The notes under the pieces: model-generated
Seen by the model: only the letters and a program-made list of their open reading frames with translations
Told to the model about the DNA's origin: nothing
Database searches by the model: none
Shown: positions 44,841 to 58,310 of the stretch, in pieces
Layout of the letters: the number at the start of each line of letters is the position of its first letter
Numbering within the stretch: the stretch's first letter is position 1
Made by a program: the position numbers and the translations under genes
Origin: Pycnopodia helianthoides
Taxonomy: Eukaryota > Echinodermata > Asteroidea > Forcipulatida > Asteriidae
Length of the DNA stretch: 64,000 bases
Reading direction: 5' to 3'
Assembly (NCBI GenBank): GCA_032158295.1
Contig: CM063250.1
Location: 999,501-1,063,500, forward strand

Positions 44841-45487
44841 TATGTCTGATTACACTTTAGTTTGTAACAAATCAACAAATAAGTGTCGGTTCGTAACGAA
44901 TCTACAGATGAATACAGATTCATAAAAATAATCTACACTTTCATCGCTAGAGTGACGTCACAGAAATAGTTCAAATTAAACTAGTGCGACTTAGCTGCGA
45001 TGTTTACCCGATGTTTACGAAAAGTTAACAATCTTTCGTGTTTACCGTCCTAGAGGCGTTATTAGCAAACTCATAATCCCTTGGGTGCATGCTGGCTGCA
45101 TTCACATTGTGCAGTTTTAAACACTTAATTTTGTGACTTATTGTGTTGCTAAAAAAGTAACAAGTTGACATCAATTTGACATTTTAAGTTGAAAACAGCT
45201 TAGAGAAAAATCTGTTTTGGGCGACTTGTGAACAACAAACCATTGTTTAACACAATGGTGAAATGTCACTGTTTGCATATTCAGTAAAAAAAAAAAAAAA
45301 ACCCACCACAATTCAATTTGTTTTAATGAAAAATATAGAACCAAAGGGTAGTTTTGCATCCTGTTTCCTAATTAGATAAAAATAACTTTCCAAGTACAAA
45401 CAACATTAGAAATGAGCAACATTAAGATGGGCTTAAAGAAAGGCTCGGTTAAAAATATGTTGGAAAAGAAACTATTAATTTGGGTTG

Positions 45488-45725
45488 AACGAAGAAAAAT
45501 TGACTAGAGCGGGATGTGAACCAAAGACCTCTGGATTAATGTGCCGGTGCTCTACCACTGAGCTATCTAGCCCTATATTGCAGTCTCCCTATTTTGTCAA
45601 TATCTTTGTTCGGGGGTGCCAGTCAGAAGCCATACAACCTTTAACTGCCGTGTAGCCAGGGATCACACCCAAGTTTACAATACAACCTGGGAAGAGGCAG
45701 CCAGGGGATCACCTTAAGGGGGTTT
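45488..45725 (-). mobile_element. tRNA-derived SINE-like element, copy 3
   Basis: The minus-strand tRNA-like head (about 45575 to 45502) has TAGCTCAGTGGTAGAGCACC, a diverged anticodon arm, and a B-box with GTTCACATCCC. The body with GATCACACCCAAGTTTACAA and ACAACCTGGGAAGAGGCAGC follows to about 45720. It is collinear with copy 1. Confidence 0.8.
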
Positions 45726-45744
45726 TACTTTTTGTTTCAAACTC

Positions 45745-45815
45745 CAAGTAATAAACCACAAGGAATACTAAACCACAAATTTACCCAGTCGGTTTCCCTT
45801 GTGGTTTATTACTTG
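45745..45815. repeat. Perfect 19-bp inverted repeat
   Basis: CAAGTAATAAACCACAAGG (45745-45763) is exactly inverted at 45797-45815, leaving a 33-bp loop. A similar CAAGTAATGAACCACAAGG lies next to SINE-like copy 1 near 9100, so it belongs to or targets the same composite repeat. Confidence 0.8.
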
Positions 45816-47405
45816 ATATGAAAAAAAAATCATTGACTGAAAAACATTGAATCTTGCTGTGCTATATTTTTTCCTCCATGGTTTCACAAGCTGGGCAATC
45901 GGAAGTACAGAAGTAATTGCTCCTAAACCAGAAGTAAACTTACCTCACCAAGAAAGTCTATTCCCCCTAATTCCACAGGCAAGATAACACACACACACTG
46001 AAAACTCATTATGCCAATGATCTTCAACATGTCTTTAGGAAGCAGAGAGGTGAAAGGCAGAAAAAAATAAATAAGGAAGAGCATCCAGCAGGAGCAGAAA
46101 TGATTCAAAGCTTCCTACCTCATTGGAGGGGTCAAGACAGATGGTGCACTCATCTTGGGTTAATTGATACCATCCAGAAAGCTAGTTGACAATCTCAGGG
46201 TCAGTCAACCAGAGGGAATGAGTTTGCAGAGGAGACACATCTCCAAGATGAAAGTTTGAGGAGGAGGGGGGGTTGATCGTAAACAGCCGAGAGATAATGC
46301 CGAGTACGATCTTGTGTCGGGACCAATGCTGCCTGATGGCCACAGACGGCTGGTGTATGGATCCACCAAATATGGGCTGCCTGCATGACTCGCATAGTTC
46401 TTGTTTGGGTTGAGGAGGTTGGGTTCTGAAATGGGTGGGGGGGGGGGGTAGACTACATCCTCACCATCTTATAATGAGGTTCACTGGCGATGAAGACAGA
46501 CGTTCATATTTGTAAGTCACGGCGACAGTGAGTGAGAACCCTTGATATCACAATGTGAATAAACAATCTTTGACGTGAATTAGCTACTAACATGGGCTCT
46601 TGTTTGATGAGTCATAGAGCTAGCCTAGGTTTTCTTGCCAACAATATTCACATGGCGGACGGGCATTGTACAATGGACCGGTTTGTTGTGTCTGCAAGCT
46701 TTGGTGCAGTCTAGCTTAATTGCAACCATCTTTTTAAATTCTTAAACCATACTTTACAAAAGTCATTCATATTATTTTGTTTTTATCATACTTACAAAAC
46801 TATCCACCACAGGAAAGACGGTCTGTTTCCTTTGATTTATTCTTATAAAAGGCCTACAATCCTGGGCCATGCATGGGCCAATTGACAACAAACATACCCT
46901 CCCCGGTTCCCCGCTCAATGTTGTTAACCCCAGCTGGAGTGCAGACCACGCAATGAGAGCCAACATTGAACAGGGGCGGGCGGGGGGGCAAACGAGATAT
47001 GGCCGTAATGGTAGAACTAACAAGCATCTTAGTTCTTTTTGTCTTAGTTTGCCAGTGTCCTTTAAAATTTTCCTGTTGAATATTTGATTTTCCTAATAGA
47101 AGTGCCCTTTTACCAGCGGCACATTATTGGGCTGCTCCAATACCAAAATTCCAGTGTCAAAACGCATCACCTGTTACTGGTATGCCAATTACAGTGCATG
47201 ATGATATTTATTTAAAGGTACATGAAGGTGTTGGGCAGAACTGATTGGCATTTGAAGAAGTGGTGAATGAATATTCATGCTGCATTCAGGAGAATTTTTA
47301 AAGTTCAATGCACTGTAAAACATTCCTGTGTATATAAGACATAAGGCAAAATCATGTTACCAGAGTTGATTTCATTTGTACTTAAAAAGGCAGTAAATTT
47401 TAAGG

Positions 47406-47650
47406 TAAACAAAGAAAAACGGACTAGAGCAGGATTTGAACCAACAACCTCCGGATTAACGTACCGGCGCTCTACCAACTGAGCTATCTAGCCCTATATT
47501 GCCGGTCTCCCTATTTTGTCAATATCTGTATTCGAGGTGCCTGTCAGAAGCCATACAACCTGTAACTGCCATATATCCAGGGATCACACCCAAGTTTAGG
47601 ATACAACCTGGGAAGTGGCAGTACAGGGGTCATCTAAGTTAAAGGGATGC
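47406..47650 (-). mobile_element. tRNA-derived SINE-like element, copy 4
   Basis: The head (about 47494 to 47422, minus) reads GGGCTAGATAGCTCAGTTGG, anticodon loop ACGTTAA, B-box GGTTCAAATCC. The body with GATCACACCCAAGTTTAGG and ATACAACCTGGGAAGTGGCA follows. The GCTAGA/TCTAG acceptor pairing is still visible, but position 33 is C, not T. Confidence 0.82.
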
Positions 47651-47999
47651 AACTTTGTGCTACTTGATATTAAAAAGGCAGTCCTACAAACTTCTTGCCT
47701 TAAAATATTGAGCTTGCGGGAACAAATATGTCTAAAAAATTAAAAAGTGAAATATAAAAAAGACTTTATATAATCCAACTACTGATGAAGTTTAATTTAA
47801 GCACGGAAGTGGTCTCTGATGATTCATGTGCACAGGATTGGCAGATTGTTATTTTTTGTTACATGATTAAATTAAACAAACACCACATCGGTAGTTCAAA
47901 TTCCTGCTGTGATTAAATAGAACTTAGATTGTGTTATTATATTGTGCAGCCATGTGAAACCAATCCTTCTTAGTGGTATGTAAACAAAACTTGGCCTTC

Positions 48000-48170
48000 C
48001 TCAATCCTCCAAAATCCTCATACATCTCCTTCAGCCATGCTTCCTCAATCCTCCGTAATCATCCATACTTTATTATGCATTTGCCCTCAATCCTCCACAT
48101 TCATCCAATGGTCAATTGGCAAACATGCCCAATCCTCCAAAATCATCCAAATCCTGCGGTGGATTTTGAA
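48000..48170 (+). repeat. Degenerate short repeat around CAATCCTCC
   Basis: TCAATCCTCC/CCAATCCTCC occurs four times with irregular 25-50 bp spacing, each followed by AAAATC.TC or a variant. A decayed minisatellite is likely. Confidence 0.55.
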
Positions 48171-49338
48171 AGACTGGTTTTGGTTAATAATCGATATACA
48201 CCATGGGGCAATCAACATCTGATATTGCACATGCCTCTGATCACTCAAAAACAACATTGCCTACACTGCACTAAATGCAATGAATATATATATATAACTT
48301 TTGTAGACTATGCCAACATTCCAATTGCTTGCGGAATGAAGTGTTATGGCTAAAAATAGACAATAAACAAATGATTTTCTCAGACTTTAGTTCCCAGAGC
48401 GATAACATTTCAAGACCTCTATTGTCACACGGAATTAAATGTAAAGATTAAAAGCAACACAGTTTTCTGATTTGAAGTAATACAGGCCCAGATGGGAGAA
48501 ACATTTGTAAAACCATTCAAAACAACTTCACAATTTGACCATAACACGACAACCAAAATATTTCCGGATTCACAAAACATTTTGTTTTGTCATGTCATCA
48601 TCTATCAACCAATCAGAGCCACTCAACTCTAAAAGGCAAATAGTTCATACATACCAAAAAGATCTCACAAAATTGGCAAGTCTATCATGGAAGAAAGCTG
48701 GAATTTGTTATACTCTTGAGAATTTTAACGTGAACATTATTAACCTTAGCAATGTCAGTTTATATAGCTATGCGAGCGTGGAGTGGGTAACAAACAATCA
48801 GGGGTGTACCGCACTCACTAAACACTAAGTTGAGTACCAGTCGATTAGGGCACCAGACAGGAACCAGTTACTTATACGGCGCCATCTTAGCTCCCACAGA
48901 CGGGAATGTAATCCTTGTAAGCTACCTAGGACAAACCTAATAATGTAATTAGCAGATAGTTACATAAACAAGGACAGTACAATACACACATATACTTGTC
49001 ATCCAGGAGTCATTATTGATTAATCGCCACATTTATGTTTTTAAAGGGTGTGGACTCCACTGATAATTAGGCTCCAATTTTGTTTTGACAAAACAAAAGA
49101 TCACTGACGACATGTCTGCTTAGATGAAAGGTAATCATGGAACAAACATCCTGTGGAAGGAATATATGTCCATGTGATACCTTGTCACCTTCAGACAAAA
49201 AGTATGTTGTTTTTAACAGGTTTTTAATGCAGAACTTGACAGCACTAGTCCGAGTGCTAACTGAAGGAGTCGATAAGGTATTTTTTGTGGCAGCAGAATT
49301 ACAAGTTAAAGCTAGCGTTTTGGCAATGTGTGTGTGCT

Positions 49339-50046
49339 TAGAACTTTGCTGATAATGGAAGTTAGTGTTGGAAGCTAGAGTTGGAAGTTAGTGTTTTGGC
49401 TAGTGTTGGAAGCTAGTGTTTTGGCAATGAGTAATATATGCTCAGAACTTTGCTGAAAATGGAAGCTAGTGTTGGAAGCTAGTGTTTTGGCTAGTGTTTA
49501 TTATGCTTAGAACTTTGCTGATAATGGAAGCTAGTGTTGGAAGCTAGTGTTGTAAGTTAGTGTTTTGGATAGTGTTGGAAGCTAGTGTTTTGGCAATGTG
49601 TTTATTATGCTTAGAACTTTGCTGATAATGGAAGCTAGTGTTGGAAGCTAGTGTTGTAAGTTAGTGTTTTGGCTAGTGTTAGAAGCTAGTGTTTTGACAA
49701 TGTGTTTATTATGCTTAGAACTTTGCTGATAGTGGAAGCTAGTGTTGGAAGCTAGTGTTGTAAGCTAGTGTTTTGGCTAGTGTTGGAAGCTAGTGTTTTG
49801 ACAATGTGTAATATATGTTCAGAACTTTGCTGATAATGGAAGCTAGTGTTGGAAGCTAGTGTTGTAAGTTAGTGTTTCGCTAGTGTTGGAAGCTAGTGTT
49901 TTGACAATGTGTTTATTATGCTTAGAACTTTGCTGATAGTGGAAGCTAGTGTTGGAAGCTAGTGTTGTAAGTTAGTGTTTGGCAGTGTGGAAGCTAGTGT
50001 TTTGACAATGTGTAATATATGTTCAGAACTTTGCTGATAATGGAAG
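49339..50046. repeat. ~104-bp minisatellite, about 7 copies, with internal sub-repeats
   Basis: CAGAACTTTGCTGATAATGG or TAGAACTTTGCTGATAATGG recurs at about 49339, 49444, 49510, 49613, 49717, 49821, 49924 and 50023, mostly 99-105 bp apart, with one 66-bp unit. Between them GGAAGCTAGTGTT(TTGG) repeats three to four times per unit, so short sub-repeats were captured into a higher-order unit. Confidence 0.93.
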
Positions 50047-50938
50047 TTACATCTGCTGCTACAGCACACTGCCACAGCATTCCAGTCTCCTGTTTGACAA
50101 GTTTCAAATGAACCCTGTTGCTAATCAGGTCAGCTTGAGGACATGGTTCAGGCTAATAAATATAAATGAGTATGCATACGTTTAATCATTTTAAAGAGGT
50201 GTCAGAATAGAAAAATACTTTTTGAGGTTTTTTCCTATTCAGATTCTAGAAATTGCCTGCAAAAAAAGATCTACATCCTTCATACAGATATGCAACTTTG
50301 TTAAATTTGCAAACAAAACTTACACAAAATACTTTTATAAAAGACCTGAGGATATAGCCTAACACACAAACTTTGTGTTTTTCAGTTTTCAATGGCACTT
50401 CTATAAAAAGAGGAAATCAGATGAAAAATGACATGCCTTTCATTTCAAATATTTTAATTTTTCTGAAGAAAAAAAATTCAGGTCACAACATAGAAACCTG
50501 TTCACCAGCAAACATATCAACACTCTTAAAATAGTCTTCAGAAATATGCCCCAGGACTTTATGAAAACCCATCCACAGTTCTCTTGAATGGTTCTCACAC
50601 CACATTGACACATAATCAAATGTATGCACGCAATACCGTTAAAGTGCTTGTTAAGAATGCCCAACATCTGTTTGGCCGTAACAATTATTTGGCAATTACG
50701 TTTGATGCCGCTGTTCACAGGCTTGGAATGAGGCTAATTAAGCGGATTAATTAAAACCGTTAGAAAATAGAAAAAGCCCTGGATTTATGCCCTTGAGCTT
50801 GGGTGCTCATGTAGGTGAATTAGAGACTGTATTAGGGGTAGTGGTAAGCAATGCTAGTCAGGTATTCTTCACTTAGGGTGCAACATGGATATAATAGAAG
50901 TACATCATTGGTTTTTACTTTTAGAAGAGTATAATAGA

Positions 50939-51113
50939 ACCAATTTCAAAGAGCTGCTTGAGCAGAAAATATTGATTAACAATTTTCTGCTGATCAGAAA
51001 TCAGCAGGATACCAGTCACAAATTGTACATGTGACATGGTAGTTTGGCTGGTAACCGTATTCTGGTAAGCATAATTTTTGTTGTGCTTGAAGCAGCTATA
51101 TGAAATTGGGCCC
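50939..51113. mobile_element. GGGCCC-end family element
   Basis: ACCAATTTCAAAGAGCTGCT at the left inverts to AGCAGCTATATGAAATTGGG at the right. The interior GCAGGATACCAGTCACAAAT and TTTGGCTGGTAACCGTATTC is shared. Near complete. Confidence 0.82.
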
Positions 51114-54100
51114 AGGTAGTAAACACAATCAAGTTGTGCAAACTTGATGAGACTGCGTGGTCACGCTTTGATCATCTTCTGTCAGGATGTAGTGATTATT
51201 AATACATGTGTTTGAATCAATTTGTGTGCTCAAAAGCGTCGTTTTCAAAGATACACAAATCATTCACAGACATCCTCTTTGGCACAGCCAGAGAGTTTGA
51301 TTTATTTATTGACTTGTTGAAGTAATTATGGAAGTACATGTACTTCAGGGTATAGACATTACAAAACATGACATAATAACACACATAGGAATACAGAAAA
51401 AATGTGTCGAAATTGCCCAGGACATTGCCAAAAAAATCACTCTCCAAAACACCAATCCCCTTTACACGATAAAAAAAATTCCATAAATATTAAAAATGCT
51501 AACTGATGACATGTCAACTTCGTCTCGCCATTCTTCAATGATCAGATATCGTTGGCTCAGTTCCACAAAGTTGTTATTCCGTAATGATCAAAAGGACATT
51601 AAATGAAAAATTTGTATAAACTTGAAAAACTAAATAAAAATCGACAAACAAATGCTTTTCTTCGAAAAATATGTTTCTTTTTGCCAAACAATTACTCTAG
51701 AGACCACTCTTGATCAATAAACTCTGTTTACCAGAAGCTCCAAACTACGCAAAACCAATTTGATGAAATCCATAAAAAACTACACAAACAAACTTATAGT
51801 CCTGAGCGGACGATATGACCCAAGTTCAAGGGTCACTCCACTCAACCCTCACCTTTCACTGCAGCTTAACTCCAGCCTTCTGCGACTCAGATCCATTGAA
51901 TCTGGTCGCATTCCATTGTCCCTTCTGGGACTCCTTAGAATAACTCCAATTGGACTGTTGACTAACTCCATATTTCTGTTCAATCCTTCTCATTTAGAGA
52001 GAGAGAGAGATATTGGGGAGTGTTTTGTGTTTATTTTGTAGCCACAGAAACTTCATGCACAAGAATCCATCGGGCAGTAGGGTTTAGCTGACTTCATCAA
52101 CATCGAAGATTCCAGAATGGCTCGATCAAGACCTATCAGAAACACTGATTTGTATCTTTCTCAAGGCAGCACGCCAACACGTAAGTTTGAACAACCATGA
52201 AAATCCTTCAAGTTGTCGCGATATATTCCTCGGTATAATATCCTGTCCAGGCAGAACACGAGATCCATGTATTTATCCATTAAAATCCAACAAGTTGTGG
52301 CATGTTCTACTTTCAGCATCCGTTTGAATTAAAATAGCCACTGATTAAGATAGCTACTTCAACTTGTTAAAAAACCACTTCCATGATCTATCGAGTCACA
52401 TCAGTCTTGTTGTTTTTCTGCCAGCAAGCACATGGATATGCATGGAATGTAACGCCTATATATCATGGTACACTTTTGCTTTCAGTGTGCACTGCGGTAG
52501 ACTATATGGATATATACTTCTAGTTCTTTTGTTTCAACAGGAAAGGGAATTTCCTGTTTCTTTTTCAGGTGACCAAAGGATGCGTTTACACATAATTATC
52601 ACTGCAAATGATTTTAGCAGTGAAGGACAAAGATGGCTGGTTTCCTTCAACTGTTTTTATGGGATATACCACTATGTAGGTCGTCAACCTTGTTCATGCC
52701 ACCACCTTCTTTGACATTTTCACTTGAATTATGCATATTAGTTCTCATTATACCAAAAAGGTACCAGACCATTTCCTCTTCCAGCCTCAGTTTGGTGACG
52801 TAGATTTGAATGGGAGTAAACAAAGATGGATTCGCTGTGATAAAAGACTGCTATGCGCACTGTCTTTACCCAGTGTGGTTAAACATAAGGTACAATGCTG
52901 ATAGAGATGGACCCAATTGGGGAGAAGCACAGGCTGAATGCTCAGAATAAGGTCAGGTAAAAGACCAACATTGCTGCCTTGTATCCGCCCATCACCTTTA
53001 AGGTAAGTTTGATAACAAATGCGTTAATATTATCTTACTTGGAATGTTTTGGTGGACAGTATGAGAATTCTAGTTTTCTGCAGGACTCTCAGGCAAAGAT
53101 ATGATGCAAAGTTATTCCATAACAAATAACAATGTCTTCAGTCACAGAAATATTTCCCATAACAGTGGAGGTGCTGGGGTGGGGGAGGGGTGGGGGGGGA
53201 GGGGGAAAGGGTGTCAGTTGCCCCCAAATTTACTTACTGCCCTCAAGATTGTTCCACCTGCAGTTTGCCCCCTTCCCCCACAAACAAACACACTGAAACT
53301 GAGTTTTTAATATATTGAACGTTGGTTCTTTGCACACAGTTGGCCAATCATATCGCTGCCTTCATTTACTTTATACCAAACTTTACCAGACAAAAACACT
53401 TTTCACACTACCATCGACATCCAATTACTGATCACTCTTGCGGTTAACATTTTTGATTCAATGGAAATCAGATATTTGATTCCCAAACCCCTCCCCCCCC
53501 CCGAATACTTCTTTCCCCCTCGCTTGCCAAGTTGCCCTACAAAGTGTCAGAGTCTGGCACCGCTGCTGTTAAGAAAACCAGATTTCTGATACCTGTGGTC
53601 GATGTAACAAGAGTTTGGTTCCGTGCAACTTCGGAAGTGTTTTTGATAAATTCAACGTATACAGTCATGATTTCAAAGAAAGTAAGAGGCTATCTTGTTG
53701 AAAGAAATTGATATTTATTTGATGCTGATGTGAGATTCTTTTAAAAATCAGTCACATATTCATTTACAAGTCTAAGAATTGCCGGGGAGCGGCTAGAGTG
53801 GCTGGCTCCCGTGCCAAGGTAAATCAAAACCCCACGGAACGAGACATGTTTGGGTTATTCTTTAATTTTTAGAGAATAAGGCCGTCACGATCTGCTACTC
53901 AAAACACCGACAACGCTGAGTCATCGACCGGTTACATATTTCAAATATTAATAACTCCACGATATAAACCAATTGAAGATGAGAACATGTCTGATGGAAT
54001 GACTTCTCAGTATGTTTGGCGCCGAGATCAGTTCCATCCCCGCTAACCTTTTTTTACGTTGGTAATTGGCTCAGTATCTTTTCTTCGTGTGTTGAAATTA

Positions 54101-54319
54101 CTACTAGGTAAGCCTTTGACTTAAAGGCTGGACAATGAATCCTTTGACATACAAAGTAACATCTATTCTAACATAAATTAAAGCTACAAAAACACTTTCA
54201 TTTATTTAAAAGTTGGTTCAGTTTGGAAGGGCTCCTGTTTTCATTTGAGTTTCATGGAGACTTTTTGTTTTTCTTTTTAAAATGTATTTTGTTGTTGCAA
54301 ATTTTGGATATCCTGGCCT

Positions 54320-54492
54320 GGGCCCCTTTCCATAGTGCTGCTCAAGCACAAAAGTTAGCCAAACACAAAAACAATTTTTCCTTACCAGAATAAGGTTACC
54401 AGCAAAAAAGCCATATCACACATATCATCTGTGACTGGTTTCCTGCCTTGTTTTGCTTAACAGAAAAAATTGTCTGCCTCGGTAGCTCTGGA
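54320..54492. mobile_element. GGGCCC-end family element (opposite orientation)
   Basis: GGGCCCCTTTCCATAGTGCT opens the copy. TTACCAGAATAAGGTTACCA and TGTGACTGGTTTCCTGC are the inverse of the interior of 50939-51113. The right end is degraded. Confidence 0.8.
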
Positions 54493-55499
54493 CAATCACC
54501 TCGTCCCAATGTCTTTCCTAGTGAATTTATTTGCCAACAAGATAGACAAATTTTGTTCAAAAAGCATTTCTTTGAGGTTTTGAATTTTCAACTTTAATTG
54601 GATCTAAATCTCCTCATAGATTAAATTGCCCTGGCCAGTTTCATTCTTCTAGGAAGAGAATACTGAGATACGCCTATCATTAAATAAAGATTAGTGACGC
54701 AGCAGCCACAAACAATATCTGGTCTCATGATTAACCATATTAAAAACAGAGTATCCCATTGGGCTAGTAATTTGTGCTTTTTTACATGCCCGCAGAAAGT
54801 TGCATTAGCCTAGATTTTAAACACGTCTTGTTGACAGTATTTCCCTTTGACCATTCTAATGCAAAGGGGGCCCTCATTGCTACTTTCCAAAACCATGTAG
54901 TCATTTTGTTTTTGGCCAACAGTAGGCCTACTACTTCTCTGTGAAGATTTGCCATAAAGGAAGTCCTGATGAAAATGCTTTCATTTCGTGACATCTGTGA
55001 TTTTTTTTTCTGACCTCTGTGTATGAAGAACTCACAAATGGATGTGTAGACGGAATCATTGTACATTCGTGTGATCGCTGCATTCTTGTCAATTTTGCTC
55101 TGATCATCAATTTGGATTTTTTAACAACTCACTCAGTTTATCAGCTATGGTAAATACTGATTGTCAAAACATTAACTTTACGATGCACTGATGTTAACTA
55201 GTGCAACTGTGTTTGTTTGCAAAAATAAAGCCAACAGTCAAACGCCCCCACCGATTTTGTTTCCAGCATTCACATCTGAAGGGAAAGAACGCAATTTGAA
55301 ACAGGTGGATGGCACGTTTCATTAAGAGCAACGTGCTGAATTTAAGAAGCGGTTTTAACTAAGCCCGAAGCAGTTTTTACTTGACAATTTATGGCGAGCT
55401 TGTGTTTAGGGAAGCCATAAATATATACCAAGCAGCACCTTGTCTGGTGACCAGCGGCATAACCAGTGGAATGAGGAGGGGCACACGCTCACAACCCTT

Positions 55500-55585
55500 G
55501 CCCCCCCCCAAAAAAAAAATAAATAATAAATAAATAAATAAATAAAAATAAATAAAAAGTATAAATAAATAAATAAATAAACAAA
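55500..55585 (+). repeat. C9A9 followed by (AAAT)n-type microsatellite
   Basis: A run of C, a run of A, then ATAA/AAAT units with a few interruptions over about 70 bp. Confidence 0.9.
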
Positions 55586-56094
55586 TTTATTAAAAGATTT
55601 TTTTCTTTTCTTTCTTTGTCCTGCTTCTCCCCCCTCCTAAAAATGAAACTGTCCAGCTATGCCACTGCTGATGACCTGTATCTGACAAACACTTCAATGC
55701 CAAGTAACTTATCGCACCAATGAATTGTACACTTGCCAACATCACTCTGTTCCTCCAGCGAGAAAGGAAGAAAGAAGTTCATAGGCACACTTTATCATCC
55801 AGATCTAGAAATCTGTTTCATGGTTGTCACAAGGGATGACAAATAACATGGCTGTGGTACCCCAGGCAGCATGATTTCCAACCACAATGACTCGCAACTG
55901 GGTTCAAACACCTGTACACCTTTGGACATAATATGCAAACCGCAAGTGAGGAAAATAACACGGAGGGGTGTATATGCAGACATTTCTTTCTGACCAATTT
56001 CTTGGCGCTGCAGGAAAAACTTAACTTAAATTAGCATCAGATCCAGACTGCATCATAGATTGCATTTTAGGTGGTAACCTATATCTGCAAAGCA

Positions 56095-56196
56095 GAATGC
56101 TGCTAAGCTTGTATTATTATTATTATTATTAAGCAAATTTGGTTGGAATGCTGCTAAGCTTGTATTATTATTATTATTATTAAGCAAATTTGGTTG
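56095..56196. repeat. 51-bp tandem duplication containing (ATT)n
   Basis: GAATGCTGCTAAGCTTGTAT, five to six ATT units and AAGCAAATTTGGTTG occur twice at a 51-bp offset with no substitutions. The duplication is recent. Confidence 0.88.
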
Positions 56197-57904
56197 TTGA
56201 ACAGCTTAAGGACATTGACCCCCACCAGAACTTTTAAACAAAAAATGGGGGGGGGGGGGCAGTTTCTTTGTTTCTTTAGTCAAACATAAAGGCAATTATT
56301 TTAACTATTCAAGCAAACATTCAACACCTGCAGTACTTAAATCAAATTGTTTTTTTAAATTGTGACCCTGTAATGGGAGGGGGCATGACCTCAATCCCCT
56401 CACTTCTATACCCATAGGCTAGTCTTTGACCCTACTCCAGTGCAGTCACACTTGGCCACGCTAAATATTACCCTGTGCATACATCCATGCCATCATGTGA
56501 ATCATGTGCACGTTAGTCGAAGTAGATTGCAGACAAATAGTTGGTCAACCTCGGCTCGATCCCACAAGGGGGAGATATCAACTATCAGAATCTTGGACAG
56601 AGGATGCTCATTCCTTTTTGTCCCCTAGTTTTTCCAGGGAATTGACCGAAAGATAAGAAGACGAGGAGTTACACAATCTGATCTCACACACACACATACG
56701 CGCACACAACCATGGGACTTTCCAACCCACTGATGAATCAAAGTAGGCGGAATGCCCCCTAGCTTCCTAGTTTAAAGCTAATCAAAATGCCCGGCAGCAC
56801 CATTCTTAAAGGTCGTCAGAGTACCACCACACATACACCTGCGAACCTGGGGGGTTTGCTGTCAGAATGAAGACTTAAAAGATGGATTAGAAAGAGAACT
56901 GACAATTGTGCCGAGAGTGGGATCTGTGCAGACCAGGAGCCAGGGAGGGGGAAAAAAAAAGAGGGTGAATGTTCGCCATAATTGCACAGGTTGAGAGACA
57001 GGGATTAGGATTTGGTGGAAGAAAGTAAGAGAAAGTATGAAACAAGGAGAGATGTAAGATTAGTTAACACAGAACGGTTGGCAAGGAAATGGGCCAACCA
57101 AAATATAGCGATGCATTTCTGGATCCCGGAAGAAGAAAAAAACACAGTTGGGTGGTGGAAGAGTGAAATAAGCTAGGGAAAGAAGGAAAGGATGTGGGAT
57201 GCCACAAGGTAAGAGAAAAGATGTGTGCAATGGAGGGCAGGATGATGAAGAGCGTAAATGAAAAAAACGCCGAGGTGGATGGTGGTGAGAGATGGATTAA
57301 GAACACAATCCACATGAAAGGCATGAGGGGGTGAATGGACAGGAGTGGATTCAGAGTGTGTCGTATCCGCAGGGAAATATGGGACGCATCTGTCAACGTT
57401 GCGATGAGGGAAAATTGAATGCAATGTTATTGGCTCAACAGACACACCACACAGCAGTGAGACATGCCAAGATTGAAGAGAAATGTGCAAGAAATCAATG
57501 ACGGAAGACAGGGGGAAAAAAAGGTAAATAAAAATACATCCAATGCAGCGACCTACACCTGGTGCTGAAGAGCGTATCAACTTAGTAAAGAGTGAAAATT
57601 GATTCTGACCACCCCCCCACCTCCCCACCCACTAGAGTGGGAGCATTTAGACAGCATCGATGGGGTACTTTGTGGGGGTTCATTAGGAGATGGCTAGTTA
57701 AGAAACAAACAGGTGTGTTTAGCCATCTTAAGGTGACACATAATCCTTCTTTGATGAATGAGGGGAAAGTAACATTTCATCCCAAAGGGTATTGCAGGGT
57801 ACTGACAGAGAAGTTTATGTGGAGGGCGGCTTTAAAAAAAAAGATGTTACAATGTGTGTCAGTATTTCAGCTACAAAAATGTTTCTATTGCATTATCTTG
57901 GGGA

Positions 57905-58310
57905 GTGATGTTGTGTTTGTGGGAGTGGTTTAATGTTGCAGACAATGGGTGTGATTAAATGTTGCAGTGAGTGGGTGGGGTTTAATATTGCAGTGATTTT
58001 GGTATTGCAGACAGTGGTGTGGTTGAATATTGTAATGGGTTGGAATGAGTTTAGTATTGTAGTGAGTGATGTGCTTTAATACTGCAGACAGTGGGCATGG
58101 TTTAATATCGCAGACAGTGGGTGTGGTTTAATATTACTGCCAAGAGGGAGTGGTTTGACATTGAAGTAAGTGGGTGTGGTTTGGTATTGCCAGACATTGG
58201 GGTGGTTAATATTGCAGACAGTGAGAGTGTTTTAATATTGATGAAAGTAGGTGTGGTTTAACATTGCAAGGAGTGGGTGCTGTCAAGAGGGGGGGGGGGG
58301 TGCTTTAATA
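57905..58310. repeat. Degenerate 25-35 bp minisatellite
   Basis: The phrase GTGGGTGTGGTTTAATATTG followed by CAGACA or a variant recurs about a dozen times with substitutions and uneven spacing. It ends in a G run near 58290. Confidence 0.8.

Noticed and set aside
57064..57628. Two overlapping minus ORFs of 110 and 151 codons, Ser/Phe/His/Pro-rich
   Set aside because: They are translations of purine-rich plus-strand sequence (AGAGA/GGAAG). There is no domain and no coding periodicity that I can see.
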